Below the pieces are notes generated by a model. The model searched no databases, was not told the origin of the DNA, and saw only the letters and a list, made by a program, of their open reading frames with translations. A DNA stretch of 64,000 nucleotides from Petaurus breviceps papuanus. Its lineage: Eukaryota; Chordata; Mammalia; Diprotodontia; Petauridae. Below are positions 43,690-54,767 of the stretch, piece by piece. The position numbers and the translations under genes are program-made. The DNA lies in assembly GCA_028583685.1 (NCBI GenBank), contig JAMXIF010000077.1, positions 7,156,838 to 7,220,837 of the forward strand. The letters run 5' to 3'. Positions within the stretch are counted from its first letter, which is position 1, and each line of letters starts with the position of its first letter.

Positions 43690-45127
43690 CCTGCATGATC
43701 TTTACAATTTTGTTGCATTCTCTTTTGAGTTTTGAGGTCATTATTCTTTCCATTTCCATTGTTATATTTATTGTGTATATTGTTTCCTTGATTCTGCTTG
43801 CTTCACTCTGTATTAGTTCGTACAGATCTTTTCATGCTTTTCTGTATCCATCACATACATAATTTCTTATTGTTGTGGTGTTGTTCTTATTGTTGCCTTG
43901 TTGTTATCGTGACCAAATCTTTATGAAAACATTTGGTGTTTTTTTGGCAAAGATCTCACAGTGGTTTGCCATTTTCTTCTCCAGCTCATTTTACAGATGA
44001 AGAAATTGAGTCAGAAAGGGTTAAGTGACTTGCCCAGGTCACAGGGCTAGTATGTGTCTGAGGCCAGATTTGAACTTAGGAAGATGATTTTCTCTAACCC
44101 AACCCTAGCATTCTATCCGCTATGCTACCTAGCTACCCATAATTTCTTATAGCATGGTGATGTTCATACACCACTTTGTTTAGCTATTCCCTAATTGTCA
44201 GATTTCTACATTGTTCTCAATTCTTAGCTATTACAAAAAAACTAATGCTATAGATATTTTTTAACTAACACCAGATGGTTTTAGTGACTGCTGCTTTGTA
44301 ATATATTTGAGGTTTGAAAGTCCTAATCTCTTTTCATTCCTATTTCTTTTCATCATATCTTAGATCTTTTGTTTTTTCAAATGAATTTTGCTATTATTTC
44401 ATCAGGTTATATAAAGAATCTCTGATAATTAGATTGTTATGGCATTAAAATATAAATTACTTTTGGCAGTATTATTATTTTAATTATGTTGGCATAGCTC
44501 AGCTGTAAGCATTAAATATTCCTCCAGCTATTTAACTTTTTCTTTATTTCTTTAAGGAACATTGTATAATTCAATCTATACAAGTCTTTTGTGTGCCTAG
44601 GGAGGTTGATCCCCATGCATTTTATGAATTTTTTAGTTATTTGGAATAGGATTTCCATTTCTATTTTTGCTTCTTGTGCTTTGTTATTATTTTATAAAAA
44701 TGCTATTGGTTTTTAAGGATTTGTTTTGTAGTCCACAACTTTGCTGAAGCTAATGTCTCAACGAATTTACTAATTCTCTAGGATTTTCCAGTATACTATC
44801 ATATCATCAGCAAATGGAAATAGATTTATTTTCTCTTTGCCTATCTATATGCCTTTAATTTCTTTTTTATTTTCTTATTACTATTACTAGCATTTACAGT
44901 ACTATATAAGATAATAATGGGGTGGGGTGGCATTGTTTCTTTGCTCCCAAATTTTGTAGAAAAAAATTCCAGTGTATCTCCATTGCATATGATGCTTTTG
45001 GTTTTAGATCAATGCTTTTTGGTATTAAAAAAAGTCTCTTCTATGCTTTGTTTACTTTGTCAGGTTTTTTTTAGTATAAAATAATGTTATACTTTGTCAA
45101 AGACTTTTTCTGCATCTATTGACATGA
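43690..45127 (-). pseudogene. L1 ORF2 RT palm-to-C-terminal remnant
   Basis: Carries the MSIDAEK-FDK motif (RT motif A region), FADD (catalytic YXDD-type site) near 44820, a later 'TKDLYRLNYTMFLKEIKKKLNSWRN'-like block near 44580, and 'YYKAAVTKTIW' near 44300. Multiple stops and small deletions; dead. Confidence 0.78.
43871..44137 (+). mobile_element. MIR_Mars-like SINE with 13-bp TSD
   Basis: 'tttttttggcaaagatctcac', 'ccattttcttctccagctcattttacagatg', 'gttaagtgacttgcccagg' and the end 'tacctagctaccc'. Perfect TSD CATAATTTCTTAT at 43858-43870 and 44138-44150. Inserted in the L1 3' UTR. Confidence 0.87.
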
Positions 45128-45129
45128 TC

Positions 45130-46010
45130 ACATGGTAACACGTGGATGTCCATAATTCCTCAGGTTTACCTCTTCATCATCATGCTCACCAGATTTCTAC
45201 CTTTACCCCTGTCTCCTATTTTGTATTTAGAAAGTAGTTTCTTACTGGACTGAATGTCTGCTACCACTCTGTTTCTATTGTTCCCTTTGGCTGCTCCATT
45301 TATTTGCTCCTTCTGCACATCTACTGCGTGGGGTTTTTAAGATACAAATAATCTCTTCAGTTATGGTTTTCTTTCTAAATGTCTTTGAAACATCACTTCA
45401 TTATTAAAAATCCATCTCATTTACTGGTTAGGTTTTTCAGGGTAGGTCACACTCTGTTGTATGTTGAGATTCATTGCTCTGGGAATACATTATTTCCATT
45501 CCTTCCTGCGTTTTCTGGTGAGTAGAGAGTAGTCCTATGTGCTCCATATTTCCTTCCCTTTGTATTTGAAGGTTTTCCTCTTGATTGCTTTCAGAATTTG
45601 TTTCTTAACAGAGTTGTAAAATTTAACTACTGTTTGTCTTGGAGTTTACTGCCTTGGTTTTTTTTTCTGGAGATGAGCTATGAATTCTTTAAATTTTTAT
45701 TTCATTTCCTATGTTCAGAAATTCTAGGAAGTTCTCTTCTACTATTTCTTCCACTAACATGTTAGGATCTTTGTTCTGTCATGTTCTTCTGAGACATCTA
45801 TGATCCTTAGACTGTCTCTTGATCCTGTCTTCAAGATCAGTATGTTTTGCTTGTATAGCAAACAAATTTTCTTTTAATATTTTTTTTGCTTCTGTTCTAG
45901 ATGGGCTTTTATTTCTATATATGAGCATGAAAAATTTATAGTTTTGTTTTGTTTTTATGTTGGTGAGTATTGCCATCACAGATTCTAGTTTTTTTCCCAT
46001 TCTACCCATT
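45130..46010 (-). pseudogene. L1-type ORF1 remnant
   Basis: Frame 46009-45779 reads MGRMGKKLESVMAILTNIKT (coiled coil) and HTDLEDRIKRQSKDHRCLRR (RNA-recognition start). Further down, 'VKFYNSVKKQILKAIKRKT' and 'YKGKEI' near 45600 equal the C-terminal-domain motif 'KEKILKAAREK...YKGKPI'. It differs clearly from ORF1 in 474-3303 and 37672-41978, so it is another lineage. Confidence 0.7.
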
Positions 46011-46199
46011 ATTATTGTCTTGTAGGCTATACATTTTGTTTTTCATAGATTTTATTTTTCTTTTCAACTACTCAGGAATAGTATGTTCTGGTTCTATGTT
46101 CTCCTCACATCCCACAGGGTTCTCTGTCTCAATTGTTGGATCATTTTCTTTTGTTTTGCAATATTATTCATAGATGCCTGAACTCATTTCCTAGTTCTG

Positions 46200-47033
46200 G
46201 AGGGTACACTTTCTTCTGTTAATATTTTCCCTGTTAATCTATCTGCTTATTTTCAGTCTTTGAGTTTTCTTCCTCTTAAGGGCTTTTGTATTTTCAGTCT
46301 CCCTATCCTCCCCCCGCCCCCCTCTGATTTCCCATTATTCCTCACTTCCTGATTTTATCCCCTCTGATGGTAGTTTCTTTGGAAAGTTGGATCTCAAAGT
46401 GTCCTAACTTTATCTTACACCAGGAAGCTCACAGTTTGCCCCTCTGGGTCTCTGCCCCAAATGATTTTTGATTAAATCAAACTGACCCAGTTGGATTCTG
46501 AGCCCAGGCTTTCCCTCAGGCTTAATGGAGTCTTGTATACCTCCTTTCTAGTCTCCGACTTCTGCTCCCCCCACATGTTATCTTGTTTTGGTGTCTGTCC
46601 TACTTCCCTGCTTTTCAATTTTCTGACCTGACACTGGCAGTTCAGAGAGCTGGTTTTGTCAGGTTGTCTACTCCTGTGCAGCAGCAGTTGAGAGCTTTGT
46701 GGCAATGGCACTATGGGGTGGTCTGCCACGTTATTTTCAGTCTGTCAGGATACTCAGCAGGTTTTTCTTCATGAAGGCTTGTCAATACACGGTCTTTCTG
46801 TTGTGACCCAAACATTTCTGCAGCCTTAAGCCAGGGTCTCCTTTGCATTTGAAAGATGGAGGGAAGGAAGGATGATAGGATGTGGGCTTAAGCTTTGTTT
46901 CAAGCCTGTGTTTCAAGTTCTTGAGTTCACTAGTGCACCCTTGCTGCCATAATATATGAGAGGTGGGAGAGGACTGCTGAGTGAACTCAGGTTCAGGGAG
47001 CATCCGTTCATGGTTTATTTAATTTTATTTCCT

Positions 47034-47106
<73 letters not shown>

Positions 47107-47155
47107 ATCTGTCTCTATCAAATCTGTCTATCCGTTTATCTATCTATCTATCATC

Positions 47156-47200
<45 letters not shown>

Positions 47201-47395
47201 ATCTGTCTGTCTATCTATTTCTCTATCTATCTATCTATTCGTTTATTTTCTTTCAGATTGTGGGTGTCTCTAACCATGGAGGCAGATGGAGTTGCTTTAT
47301 TTTTGGTCCATAATTTCTGCTTTTGGAGAGGTTTGAGAGGTCATGTAGAATAGAGAAGATGTCTACTCTTCTATCTTGTTGATCATATGACCTGG
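46200..47395 (-). promoter_or_regulatory. 5' UTR of the L1 derivative, with TATC array
   Basis: About 1.2 kb, G+C-richer in parts, upstream of ORF1. Presumed internal promoter by analogy with L1. It contains the microsatellite at 47034-47240 and a C-run at 46309-46322. Confidence 0.5.
47034..47240. repeat. (TATC)n microsatellite, compound
   Basis: Two long uninterrupted TATC blocks (about 47036-47106 and 47156-47200) separated by TGTC/CATC variants. It generates a SIYL-repeat open frame, which is not a gene. Confidence 0.95.
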
Positions 47396-47399
47396 ATAA

Positions 47400-47530
47400 C
47401 TCCATTGAGGTCATTCAAAGAATTCCCTCTTTGTTTTCATCTATGTCACTGATAAAACTTTTGAGCATGACAGGTCCAAGGACAATGTAATTTAGCACTA
47501 TACTGATCCAAGAGACCCAGAATGTTTCAG
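47400..47530 (-). mobile_element. CR1/L3-type fragment, right part
   Basis: 'cattcaaagaattccctctttg', 'gtcactgataaaacttttgagc' and 'ggtccaaggacaatg' match an upstream part of inverted L3 ('cattgataaaaatgttgaac...agggccaagcacag'). It is not directly contiguous with 43427 in the family, so some L3 sequence was lost. Confidence 0.5.
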
Positions 47531-47549
47531 CAGCAGATATGATGCACTG

Positions 47550-47900
47550 GTAAAGCTCAGAGGTCATCCAATTCAGTCCTCACCTTTTAGGTGAAACAAG
47601 TCAAGTATGGAGAAAGGGTATAATTTCCCAAGTCAGAGAAAAGAATAAAAGAAGGAAAAGAGCTTTTATGAAGTGTCCACTATGTGTCTGACACCGTGCT
47701 AAACTTTTTACAAATATTGTCTAATTTGATTCTCACAAAAAAACTGGGAGTTAGGTGCTGTTACTATCCTTCTCTTATAGATGAGCAATCTGAGGCAAGG
47801 CAGAGATTAAGTGACTTGTCCAGTGTCTGAATGCAAATCTTTCTGAATGCAGTGTTCCAAGCCCAGTGGGCTATCCACTGTACTATCTAGCTGTCTCTAA
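47550..47900 (+). mobile_element. MIR-type SINEs
   Basis: A first piece at 47555-47645 ('cagaggtcatccaattcag...aggtgaaacaagtc'). A second at 47655-47900 runs through 'cttttatgaagtgtccactatgtgtctgac', 'aactgggagttaggtgctgttac' and 'gagcaatctgaggcaag', and ends 'ctatctagctgtctc'. Confidence 0.68.
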
Positions 47901-47999
47901 GTTGGTTGGTGATGAAAGCAATGACTCCAATCTAAAGTTTGGCCAGTAAAATCAGTGCTATTTCCATTATGCCACATGCCAATTGTATCTAAGTTTATA

Positions 48000-49130
48000 T
48001 AGGAAAATCGAGGAAGACTTGTCATCTAGGCTATATTTTAACCTTAATACAGGAGGGCCTGATGATACTTAATCAGTCTCCTCAAGTGTCTGAAGGACTA
48101 TCATGGGGAAAAGTCAAGTCATTCTGGATCTAAAGGCTTTATGCTTTTCCTTTGGCCCAGATGGTGCTGCTAATTCTTTCTTCCCCCTCCAGACCCCATT
48201 TGTGTACTCCTCATAGAAATGAGGTCAGTCCCCAAACTTTCAGGTTCAGTGACAAGAGAAATTCATACAAAATTAATTCATTAAAATTCAATGAGCATTT
48301 CTTATGTGCCTTAGAAGCATCATCACATAATAGATAGAAAGTTGCCTTCACAGTCCGGAGGACCCAAGTTCAAGACTTGCCTCTGAGTCTATGACTGTGG
48401 AAAATTAGTCACCCTCTTAGTGTCCCAGGTAACTAAAATTATTGACTGCAGAACACTTGTCAATCTGTTTTGTATGAGGGAGATTCCTTACCAGAAGTTC
48501 CTTAGACAGGATAACCATCTAGTTCAAATGTGCCAAGTCCTATGCTGGATACTGGACATAGAAAGACAATAACAAAGGAGTCCCTGTCCTCTTATTTGCA
48601 TCTATTAATTTGGGTCAGCATGAATTGTTTATTTTTCATTAAAAGGTATTTTTTGCAATTCTTTCTCAAGGTACCCAGACAATATTTTAGGTTGCTGAGT
48701 TTCCTTTTTCATATTGAAAACATGATTCAATTGTTAATGTATAAGCATGGAGTCTATACTTACCATGTACCTACTTTATAGGCTCTCCTGACCCTTTTCA
48801 TTAAAATCTATCAGTCATGTATTAAAAATGTTGGACTTCATATATAATGGCTCCAAAGGATCTGATATGGTCTGTTATATTCATAGCACCTGGGGTTACC
48901 CAATGGACAATAATGGCTTAGAATGAAGTAGCCATTACAGCTTAATAGGTTATTGATCTGTGTATCAATGGAATTCACTTAGTCCTGGAGGTCTGTGTTT
49001 CTCCACACAACAATGAAGGCTACATCCCAGAGCTTACTACTTTCATAGTGATTTTTAGGTGGACCCAGGAATAGCTTAAGGGGGAATTCATCCAGGGAAA
49101 GATTTTATATTTAGAATGAAGGGAGATGTG
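48000..49130. other. Mostly unassigned; SINE and L2 pieces
   Basis: A MIR-like piece lies at 48325-48430 ('cagtccggaggacccaagttcaag'). An inverted L2 tail lies at 48525-48600 ('gtgccaagtcctatgctgg...ggagtccctgtcctc'). The remainder is single-copy-looking without coding signal. Confidence 0.4.
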
Positions 49131-49139
49131 ATTATTTAA

Positions 49140-49345
49140 AAAGCACTTACCTTGCAGGGTTATCATGAGGATCAAATGAAATAACCTATATGAAGCACTA
49201 TGTAAACCTTAAAGTTCTATATACATTATTATTATTGTTGTTGATCTTGTTGCTATTTATTATTAACACCAGCTGTGTGACCCTGGGCAAGTCACCTAAT
49301 CTCTTTTGTCCTCAGTTTTCCTATCTGATAATAAAGTGCTTGAAT
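49140..49345 (+). mobile_element. MIR/THER1-type SINE pieces
   Basis: 'cagggttatcatgaggatcaaatgaaataacc', 'gaagcactatgtaaaccttaaagttc', then 'accagctgtgtgaccctgggcaagtcacc'. The order is that of a MIR 3' arm followed by another head. Confidence 0.68.
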
Positions 49346-49689
49346 TTCTGCAAAAGAAAAGAAGGATTGTGGTATATAGGAATAGAAAGGATCTTAGAAG
49401 AACCAGAGAAGCAAAAGAAAGGAAGAACAAATAAAAAATGATAAGAAAAGGCAAGAACTTGAGAATCAGATCTTTTTCTTCTGGGAGGGGCCAGAAGGAC
49501 GTGAGAGGCAATTTAATCTGTAGAAGGGCTCCTTGATGTGGAATCTTCTTCTGCTGATGTAGATATCAGACACATGTCTTGAACCCAGGTCCTCCTAACT
49601 ACCAGAATCTCTCTTGGCTATACCATGCGATCTCTTAATAATCATGTTGTATAGTATTTCATATTAATGTAGCACAGGTCTAGATTCAA

Positions 49690-50010
49690 TTTAGAGTTGA
49701 AAACAATCACCAAGGTCCTATTCTGACTCCCTCATTTTACAGATAAGGAAATTGAGGCCCCAATGGGCCAAATGACTTACCATTTCTTATGCATCTTGCA
49801 AATGTTTCACATGGAATTTGAATCTAGGTCTTCAGTGCAAATCCATGGATGTTTCTGCTGAACAATAGGCACTCACTTGATATTCACAGAAGTCCACTGA
49901 ACAGTCATCCCTATTTTACAGGTAAAGAAACTGAGGACCAAAGCAGTTAAATGACTTGCCCATGGCCACACTGTGAGTTCATGATAAACACGTGAAATTG
50001 AATACAGGTA
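49690..50010 (+). mobile_element. Two MIR-type SINEs
   Basis: 49700-49860: 'cctcattttacagataaggaaattgaggc'. 49885-50010: 'cagtcatccctattttacaggtaaagaaactgagg', 'gttaaatgacttgcccatgg'. Confidence 0.7.
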
Positions 50011-50154
50011 ATTCACTCAAAGGCTAGAGCTCTTTGCATTAAGATCGATATAGGTAGAGGCAGTGAGAACATTGCCTGAAAGAAATGAGACTGAACAAAG
50101 AGGGCAACAGATTCAAATATAAATGCAAGAAAGGTTATGTTTTTCATTTAAATA

Positions 50155-51350
50155 TTCCTTTACTCTATTCAATAAGTATTTATTAAATACCTATTATTTT
50201 CTAGCCACTGTGCTTAGTACAAACAAGAATAAAATAGTTCCTGTCTTCAAGGACCTTCCATTCTACTTTGGGGAGAGGAAGGGATGGATAAGACATGTAC
50301 ACAGATACATGTATATATGCATGAATAGAAATAATTTATATGTTTATATATATTTATATGTTTATATATATATATGGAGGGAGAGAGAAAAAAGTGAAAG
50401 AGAGTGAAGAGAAAGTATTGGATGAGAGAGAGATGGATGGGAAGGGAGGAAGAGAGGGATGGAAGGAAAAGAAAGAGAAGAGAGAGAGGGAGAAAAGGTA
50501 AAAGAGAAAGAGGGGGAGATAGAGTGAAAGAGAGAAAGAGAGAGGGGAAAGAGAGAGAAGGATAAAGACAAAAACAGGAGAAGAGGGAAAGAGAGACATA
50601 GGGAAACCAAGATGCTGAGAGGGAGAATAAATAATTTGGAGGTGAGATGAGGAAGGCCACTTTCTGGCAGAGTTAGGAATGCCCTTCTGAAGAAAGCATC
50701 ACTCCAGCTGAATCTTGATCAGAGCTAGGGGTTCCCAGAGGCAGAGGTGATGAGGGAGTGATTTCTGGGCATGGGGATAGGTGAAACAACGTCTCAGAGG
50801 CAAAAGAGAGAATGCCATTTACATGAGGCAGGTCCTAGTTTTCTGAAACAACAAGCACACACAGAGAAACAATATAAAATAGTCTTAAAAAGAAGGTTGA
50901 AGTCAGATTATGAAAGGTTTTAAAATACCAAATGCCTCAGTAATAAGGTAGGGTAGGTGATAGAGGGAGAAAGAGAGGAAGTGCTGATGGGAACATAAGG
51001 AAAATATTAAAAGTAAATAAAAATCTTCCAATGATGAGTGGTGGGATGACGAGTACCCAAGTGAGGAAGATTGTCATTGCCAGGCTGAGTGAAAGGGCTG
51101 GGTTGGGATAATGAGTTAATTGGTAGTGATGGAGGTTGATAAAAGCTTATAATCTTTTCAGAATCACTCAGAGACACATGGTAAGGAATAGAGGTAATGA
51201 TGTGCCCCCTGAAAGATGACTGAAGTTTGAAAGGTCAAGTAGAGAAAGATCAGGAAGGAGAACAAGAGTTAGGGTGGAGTGAATCATTGTGACAGTGGAG
51301 TCCTTGGGGAAAAGAGGAAAATAAATGTGAGGAAAGATCCCTCTGCTTAG
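50155..51350 (-). mobile_element. L2 3' fragment expanded by a purine tract
   Basis: The inverted tail ('caataagtatttattaaatacc', 'cctgtcttcaaggacc') is followed by the purine microsatellite. The inverted pre-tail and ORF zone come next ('gggcatggggataggtg', 'gattatgaaaggttttaaaataccaaatgcc', 'taaggtag'). Confidence 0.55.
50340..50620. repeat. TA microsatellite and GA-rich purine tract
   Basis: TATATG units at 50340-50375, then about 230 bases that are nearly all A and G on this strand. The long Ser/Leu/Phe-rich open frames on the other strand come from this composition. Confidence 0.93.
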
Positions 51351-51484
51351 AACTCACATATTCCACGAAGCTGTCTAAGCCTAAACCAATTCATGTTGGC
51401 CTCTTGCTTTTCATGGTCTCAGCACTACTGGGAATAGTTCTGTATCGTATGTGTGCATGTGTGTGTGTGATACTTTGGAAACTG

Positions 51485-51640
51485 GGAAGGAAGATCAAAG
51501 GACCATAGAGGCTAGGTGACTTGCTCAGGGTTACACAGCTGGCAATAATAAAAACAACAATAGTAGCTAACATTTATACAGAATTTTAAAGCAAATGAAG
51601 TACTTTACATAGGTTATTTTATTTGATCCTCACAATTACT
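51485..51640 (+). mobile_element. MIR-type SINE
   Basis: 'gaggctaggtgacttgctcagggttacacagctgg', 'gtagctaacatttatac', 'ggttattttatttgatcctcacaatt'. Two pieces in non-standard order. Confidence 0.6.
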
Positions 51641-51689
51641 GTACAAGATGTCCAGAGAATGGTCATGCTTTAAGATACCTAATAGAGGG

Positions 51690-52045
51690 CATGGGGAGCA
51701 GGACAAATATACCACCTTCCTGAGCAGATCATTAAACTCTGGATAGCTCTAATTATTAAGAAAAATTTCCTTACATTTGTCTTAAATTTGTCAGTCTGAA
51801 ATTTCCACCCTTCTAGGGTAGAACTTTAATTTAATTTCTTGTCCTTGAGTCAGAACTTCAGATATTAAAAAAAAATCTACCAGTTCTCCTATAAGACTTG
51901 CCCACATTTGAACACTTTCAACTGATGCTTCCATAGCATCACTGCTGTCCTCTGGACACTTTCCTACTACCATTCCTACTAAAGTAAGGTACCTAGAAGT
52001 GAATATATTTCTCCAGATGTAGTCTGACAAGTACTAAGTACAGTG
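51690..52045 (-). mobile_element. CR1/L3-type LINE 3' fragment
   Basis: 'ctctggatagctctaattattaagaaaaatttcc', 'aatttccacccttctag', 'tgctgtcctctggacactttcc', 'atatttctccagatgtagtctgacaag' follow the inverted L3 consensus order. Confidence 0.68.
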
Positions 52046-52059
52046 AAACTATCAATAAT

Positions 52060-52640
52060 ACTGTTACTGTTGCTGCTGCTAATGTTAAGGAAATAATAGT
52101 AGTTAGCATTTTATAGTGCTTCCTATGTGCCAGTCACTGCACTAAGTGTTTTTACACAAATACACATGACACAAAGTAGAATATGGTAAGGTCATATCTA
52201 GCCATAGAAACACATGGAAGATGGCAGGATATTTAGCTCAATGGGATTTAAAGGAAGAATTCTTGTAAAAGGAAACATTGAGTTGGGTTTTCAAAGGGGA
52301 TAAACAGTGGAAGTATGTTCCAAGAATGAGAGAATCATCTAAATAAATGCATAGAAGTTAGAAATGATGGGAAGAGACCAGAGAACAGTTAATTATATGG
52401 TTTGCCTGGAATATAGAGTATGTTAAGAAGAAGAATATGAAATAAGACTGGAAAGAAAAGTTAGAGCTAGATTATAAAAAGTTTAATGCTTAGCTAAGGA
52501 GTTAATTTTTTTCTTTTTTTTTTTTTTTGGATGTGTAATAGTCACTAAAGGCTTTTGAACAGGTGAATGATGATTTCAGAGCTGTGCAATAGGTGAGATT
52601 GTTTTCTCAACTGTACAAAACCTGGATTTGATATGTAAGA
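52060..52640 (-). mobile_element. L2 3' fragment
   Basis: Inverted tail ('cttcctatgtgccagtcactgcac'), then 'gttgggttttcaaaggggataaac', 'gattataaaaagtttaatgc' and, after a poly(T) at 52505-52530, 'cttttgaacaggtgaatgatg'. Confidence 0.52.
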
Positions 52641-52799
52641 GCGAAAATGGGAAGATTAGCTAGGATAATATAAATCATACTATATACCCCAGTCATGTTG
52701 TGGTACACTCTTCTGACATGTATTGTACCGAAAGATTTGAGTGAGTGAGGGGCAAGTCATTTTCAACCATCATTGGCAAGTAGAATATATGGTCCTCGA

Positions 52800-53005
52800 G
52801 GTCTGGCGTAGTTTCATAGGCTCATAGACTCCTTTGTCTAGAACTGGAAGGGTCGTTGGAGATCCTCTAGTTCAGACCCCTCATTTCACAAACAAGGAAA
52901 CTGAGACAGACCCACAGAAAGTATGTGACTTGTTCATAGTTACACCCACAGTATTGAGCAAAACCAGAATGGGAACCCAGGTTTTCTGAGCACAAATCCA
53001 ACACT
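52800..53005 (+). mobile_element. MIR-type SINE
   Basis: 'tctagaactggaagggtcgttgg', 'cagacccctcatttcacaaacaaggaaactgag', 'aatgggaacccaggttttctg'. Confidence 0.75.
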
Positions 53006-53009
53006 ATTT

Positions 53010-53780
53010 TCACAGTAGCGTGAGGTTTCTCCTAAATGATAATATCTGTTAATCAGATACTTATTTTCTATGTTTCAAGTGTCACCTAGCTGTGTGCATT
53101 TAGATTTGCAGGATTCCTTGCCCCCTAGGAAGGTAAGAATAGAGCCTGGCACCTAGTAGGCACTTAAAATGCCTGGCATCTTGATTGAATTTCAGACAGC
53201 CAGCAGCTAACTTGTTACTTTCACTTCCCCTCTTCGGTTTTATTTACAATATTTCCAATAAGGGCTCAATGAGGTTTGAAAACTGACTGGACATTTTGTA
53301 TCTCCCTTCTCCTTTCCATTCAGATGGCAGCTACCCAACTGGGGTCATTATCATCCTGATCCTCGACTATCATCGTCTCCTAACTGGTTTTGCTGTTTCC
53401 AATCCCTCCCTTCCATAAGTAACGTGTTGACAACAAATCTTCAAATACTATCTTCCCAAGGCAAGGATCTGCTCACAGGGCTCCAGTAGTCAATGGTCAC
53501 TCATCAATGACACCCCCCCCCCCCTGCGGCTTTGCTTACATGTACTTCTTATCTTGGAATTTAAAAGGCCATTCATAATCGGGCACTAGCCTACCTTGCT
53601 GGTTTTATTCCCCCATCCCTCTGCTTTTTGTAGCATCCTCCCCAGCCAAAAGGGCCATTGAATTCCCCCCAATCAAATATTGCAAATAGTATTATGTATC
53701 AGAGTCAACTTGTTTGGTTTAGCCCCAGAGGGCAGGGCTCAGGAAAATTTTGACTGAATGGGGTGGGCAGAGAAAGGGGA
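53010..53780. other. L2-tail traces, otherwise unassigned
   Basis: 'gagcctggcacctagtaggc' at 53140-53165 is an L2 tail in plus orientation, and 53330-53620 has weak L2-like pyrimidine-rich sequence (plus). A C-run of 12-13 lies at 53512-53524. Confidence 0.4.
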
Positions 53781-53796
53781 GAGGATAAATCAAATT

Positions 53797-54006
53797 GTTT
53801 TATTTTCTTTTTGGAGAGGGGAGGGTAGGGCAATTGGGGTTAAGTGACTTGCCTTAGTGACTTTAAAAAAGAGGTTAAAATGCCAAAGTCATATGGCTAG
53901 TAAGTGTTAATTGTCTGAGGCTGAATTTGAACTCAGGTCCTCCTGACTCCACAGCCAGTGCTCTATTCACTGCACCACCTAGGCCCAACACCCCCCCCCC
54001 CTTCCT
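53797..54006 (-). mobile_element. WSINE1-like SINE with 13-bp TSD and internal extra sequence
   Basis: Perfect TSD GATAAATCAAATT at 53784-53796 and 54007-54019. The body is inverted WSINE1. About 30 extra bases lie near 53854-53884 and the 5' end carries a run of C (53990-54001, G in sense) before the first SINE bases. Confidence 0.85.
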
Positions 54007-54264
54007 GATAAATCAAATTCTTAACAATTAGAGTGAACTCAAAGTGGAAGAGGCTGCCTTGAGAGGCAGAGGGCTTTCCTGGCCCTGGAGATTTTCAAGT
54101 AAATTTGGAATATCCACTTATTAAGTACATGGTGGAAGGATTTTTTTTAATACATTAACCAGTTGATAGCCATTGAGGTATCTATTAACTTTGAAATTCT
54201 GTGATTCTCTCAATGATGGAGGAGAACTAAGAGGTATTCTAGTTTAGATAAAGAGCCCGAAGTC

Positions 54265-54428
54265 CAGGGTGGCTGGGAGGCACAGTGAATAAAGCACTGG
54301 CCCTGGAGTCAGGAGGACCTGAGTTCAAATGTGGCCTCAGACACTTAACACACACACACAAAAACTAGCCATGTGACCCTGGGCAAGTCACTTAACCCCA
54401 ATTGCCCTCCAAAAAAAAAAGCAAAAAA
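54265..54428 (+). mobile_element. WSINE1-like SINE with 17-bp TSD
   Basis: Near-consensus with a small CA expansion. The flanking ATAAAGAGCCCGAAGTC (54248-54264) and ATAAAGACCCTGAAGTC (54429-54445) differ at two positions, so it is a young-looking copy with a decaying TSD. Confidence 0.88.
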
Positions 54429-54767
54429 ATAAAGACCCTGAAGTCTAATAACTATCCCAAGGTCAAGGTCACACAACTAGTAAGTGGCAGAAATTGGATT
54501 CCACCCCACCCCACCCATACATACAAAAATATTTATAGATTTAGCAGAAGAAAATGAGGGAAGATACATGTAATTCCAATAGTTACTCAGTGAAGGAGTC
54601 TGAGGTAATTCAAAGTCAAGTCTCTACCACTCCATAAAAGCTAAATCTTTGTCTCTCTGTGTGTCTCTATGTCTATCCTTATATATAACTCTTCCCTAAA
54701 GGCTAGTAGGGCAGGAACCAGATGGTATCAGGGCAGAGAATAGAGGGAACGGCCCAGAGGGGTTGGC

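Larger units (their letters stand above)
43430..47395 (-). mobile_element. L1 derivative with ORF1 fused to ORF2 C-terminal part (HAL1-like)
   Basis: In sense: 5' end near 47395 ('caagatagaagagtagacatc'), a 5' UTR with a long TATC array, ORF1 (about 46010-45130), then directly the reverse transcriptase from motif A onward (VIMSIDAEKVFDKV near 45125, PFADDMIVY near 44820). The ORF2 remainder and a 3' UTR with AATAAAGACTTATTT at 43450 follow. Endonuclease and RT fingers are missing. Total 3.97 kb including a 267-bp SINE. It sits in a CR1/L3 fragment. The structure could be an old internal deletion or a HAL1-type family master. Confidence 0.75.

Noticed and set aside
44900-45130. Active reverse transcriptase suggested by the FADD and MSIDAEK motifs
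   Set aside because: Both motifs are visible, but the frame has many stops and the endonuclease is missing; the element is dead.
47034-47240. CRISPR-like spaced repeats
   Set aside because: The variation is interrupted tetranucleotide repeat, without fixed-length spacers.
50247-50660. Long Ser/Leu/Phe-rich minus-strand frames (up to 137 codons)
   Set aside because: Stop-poor only because the complementary strand is nearly all purine.
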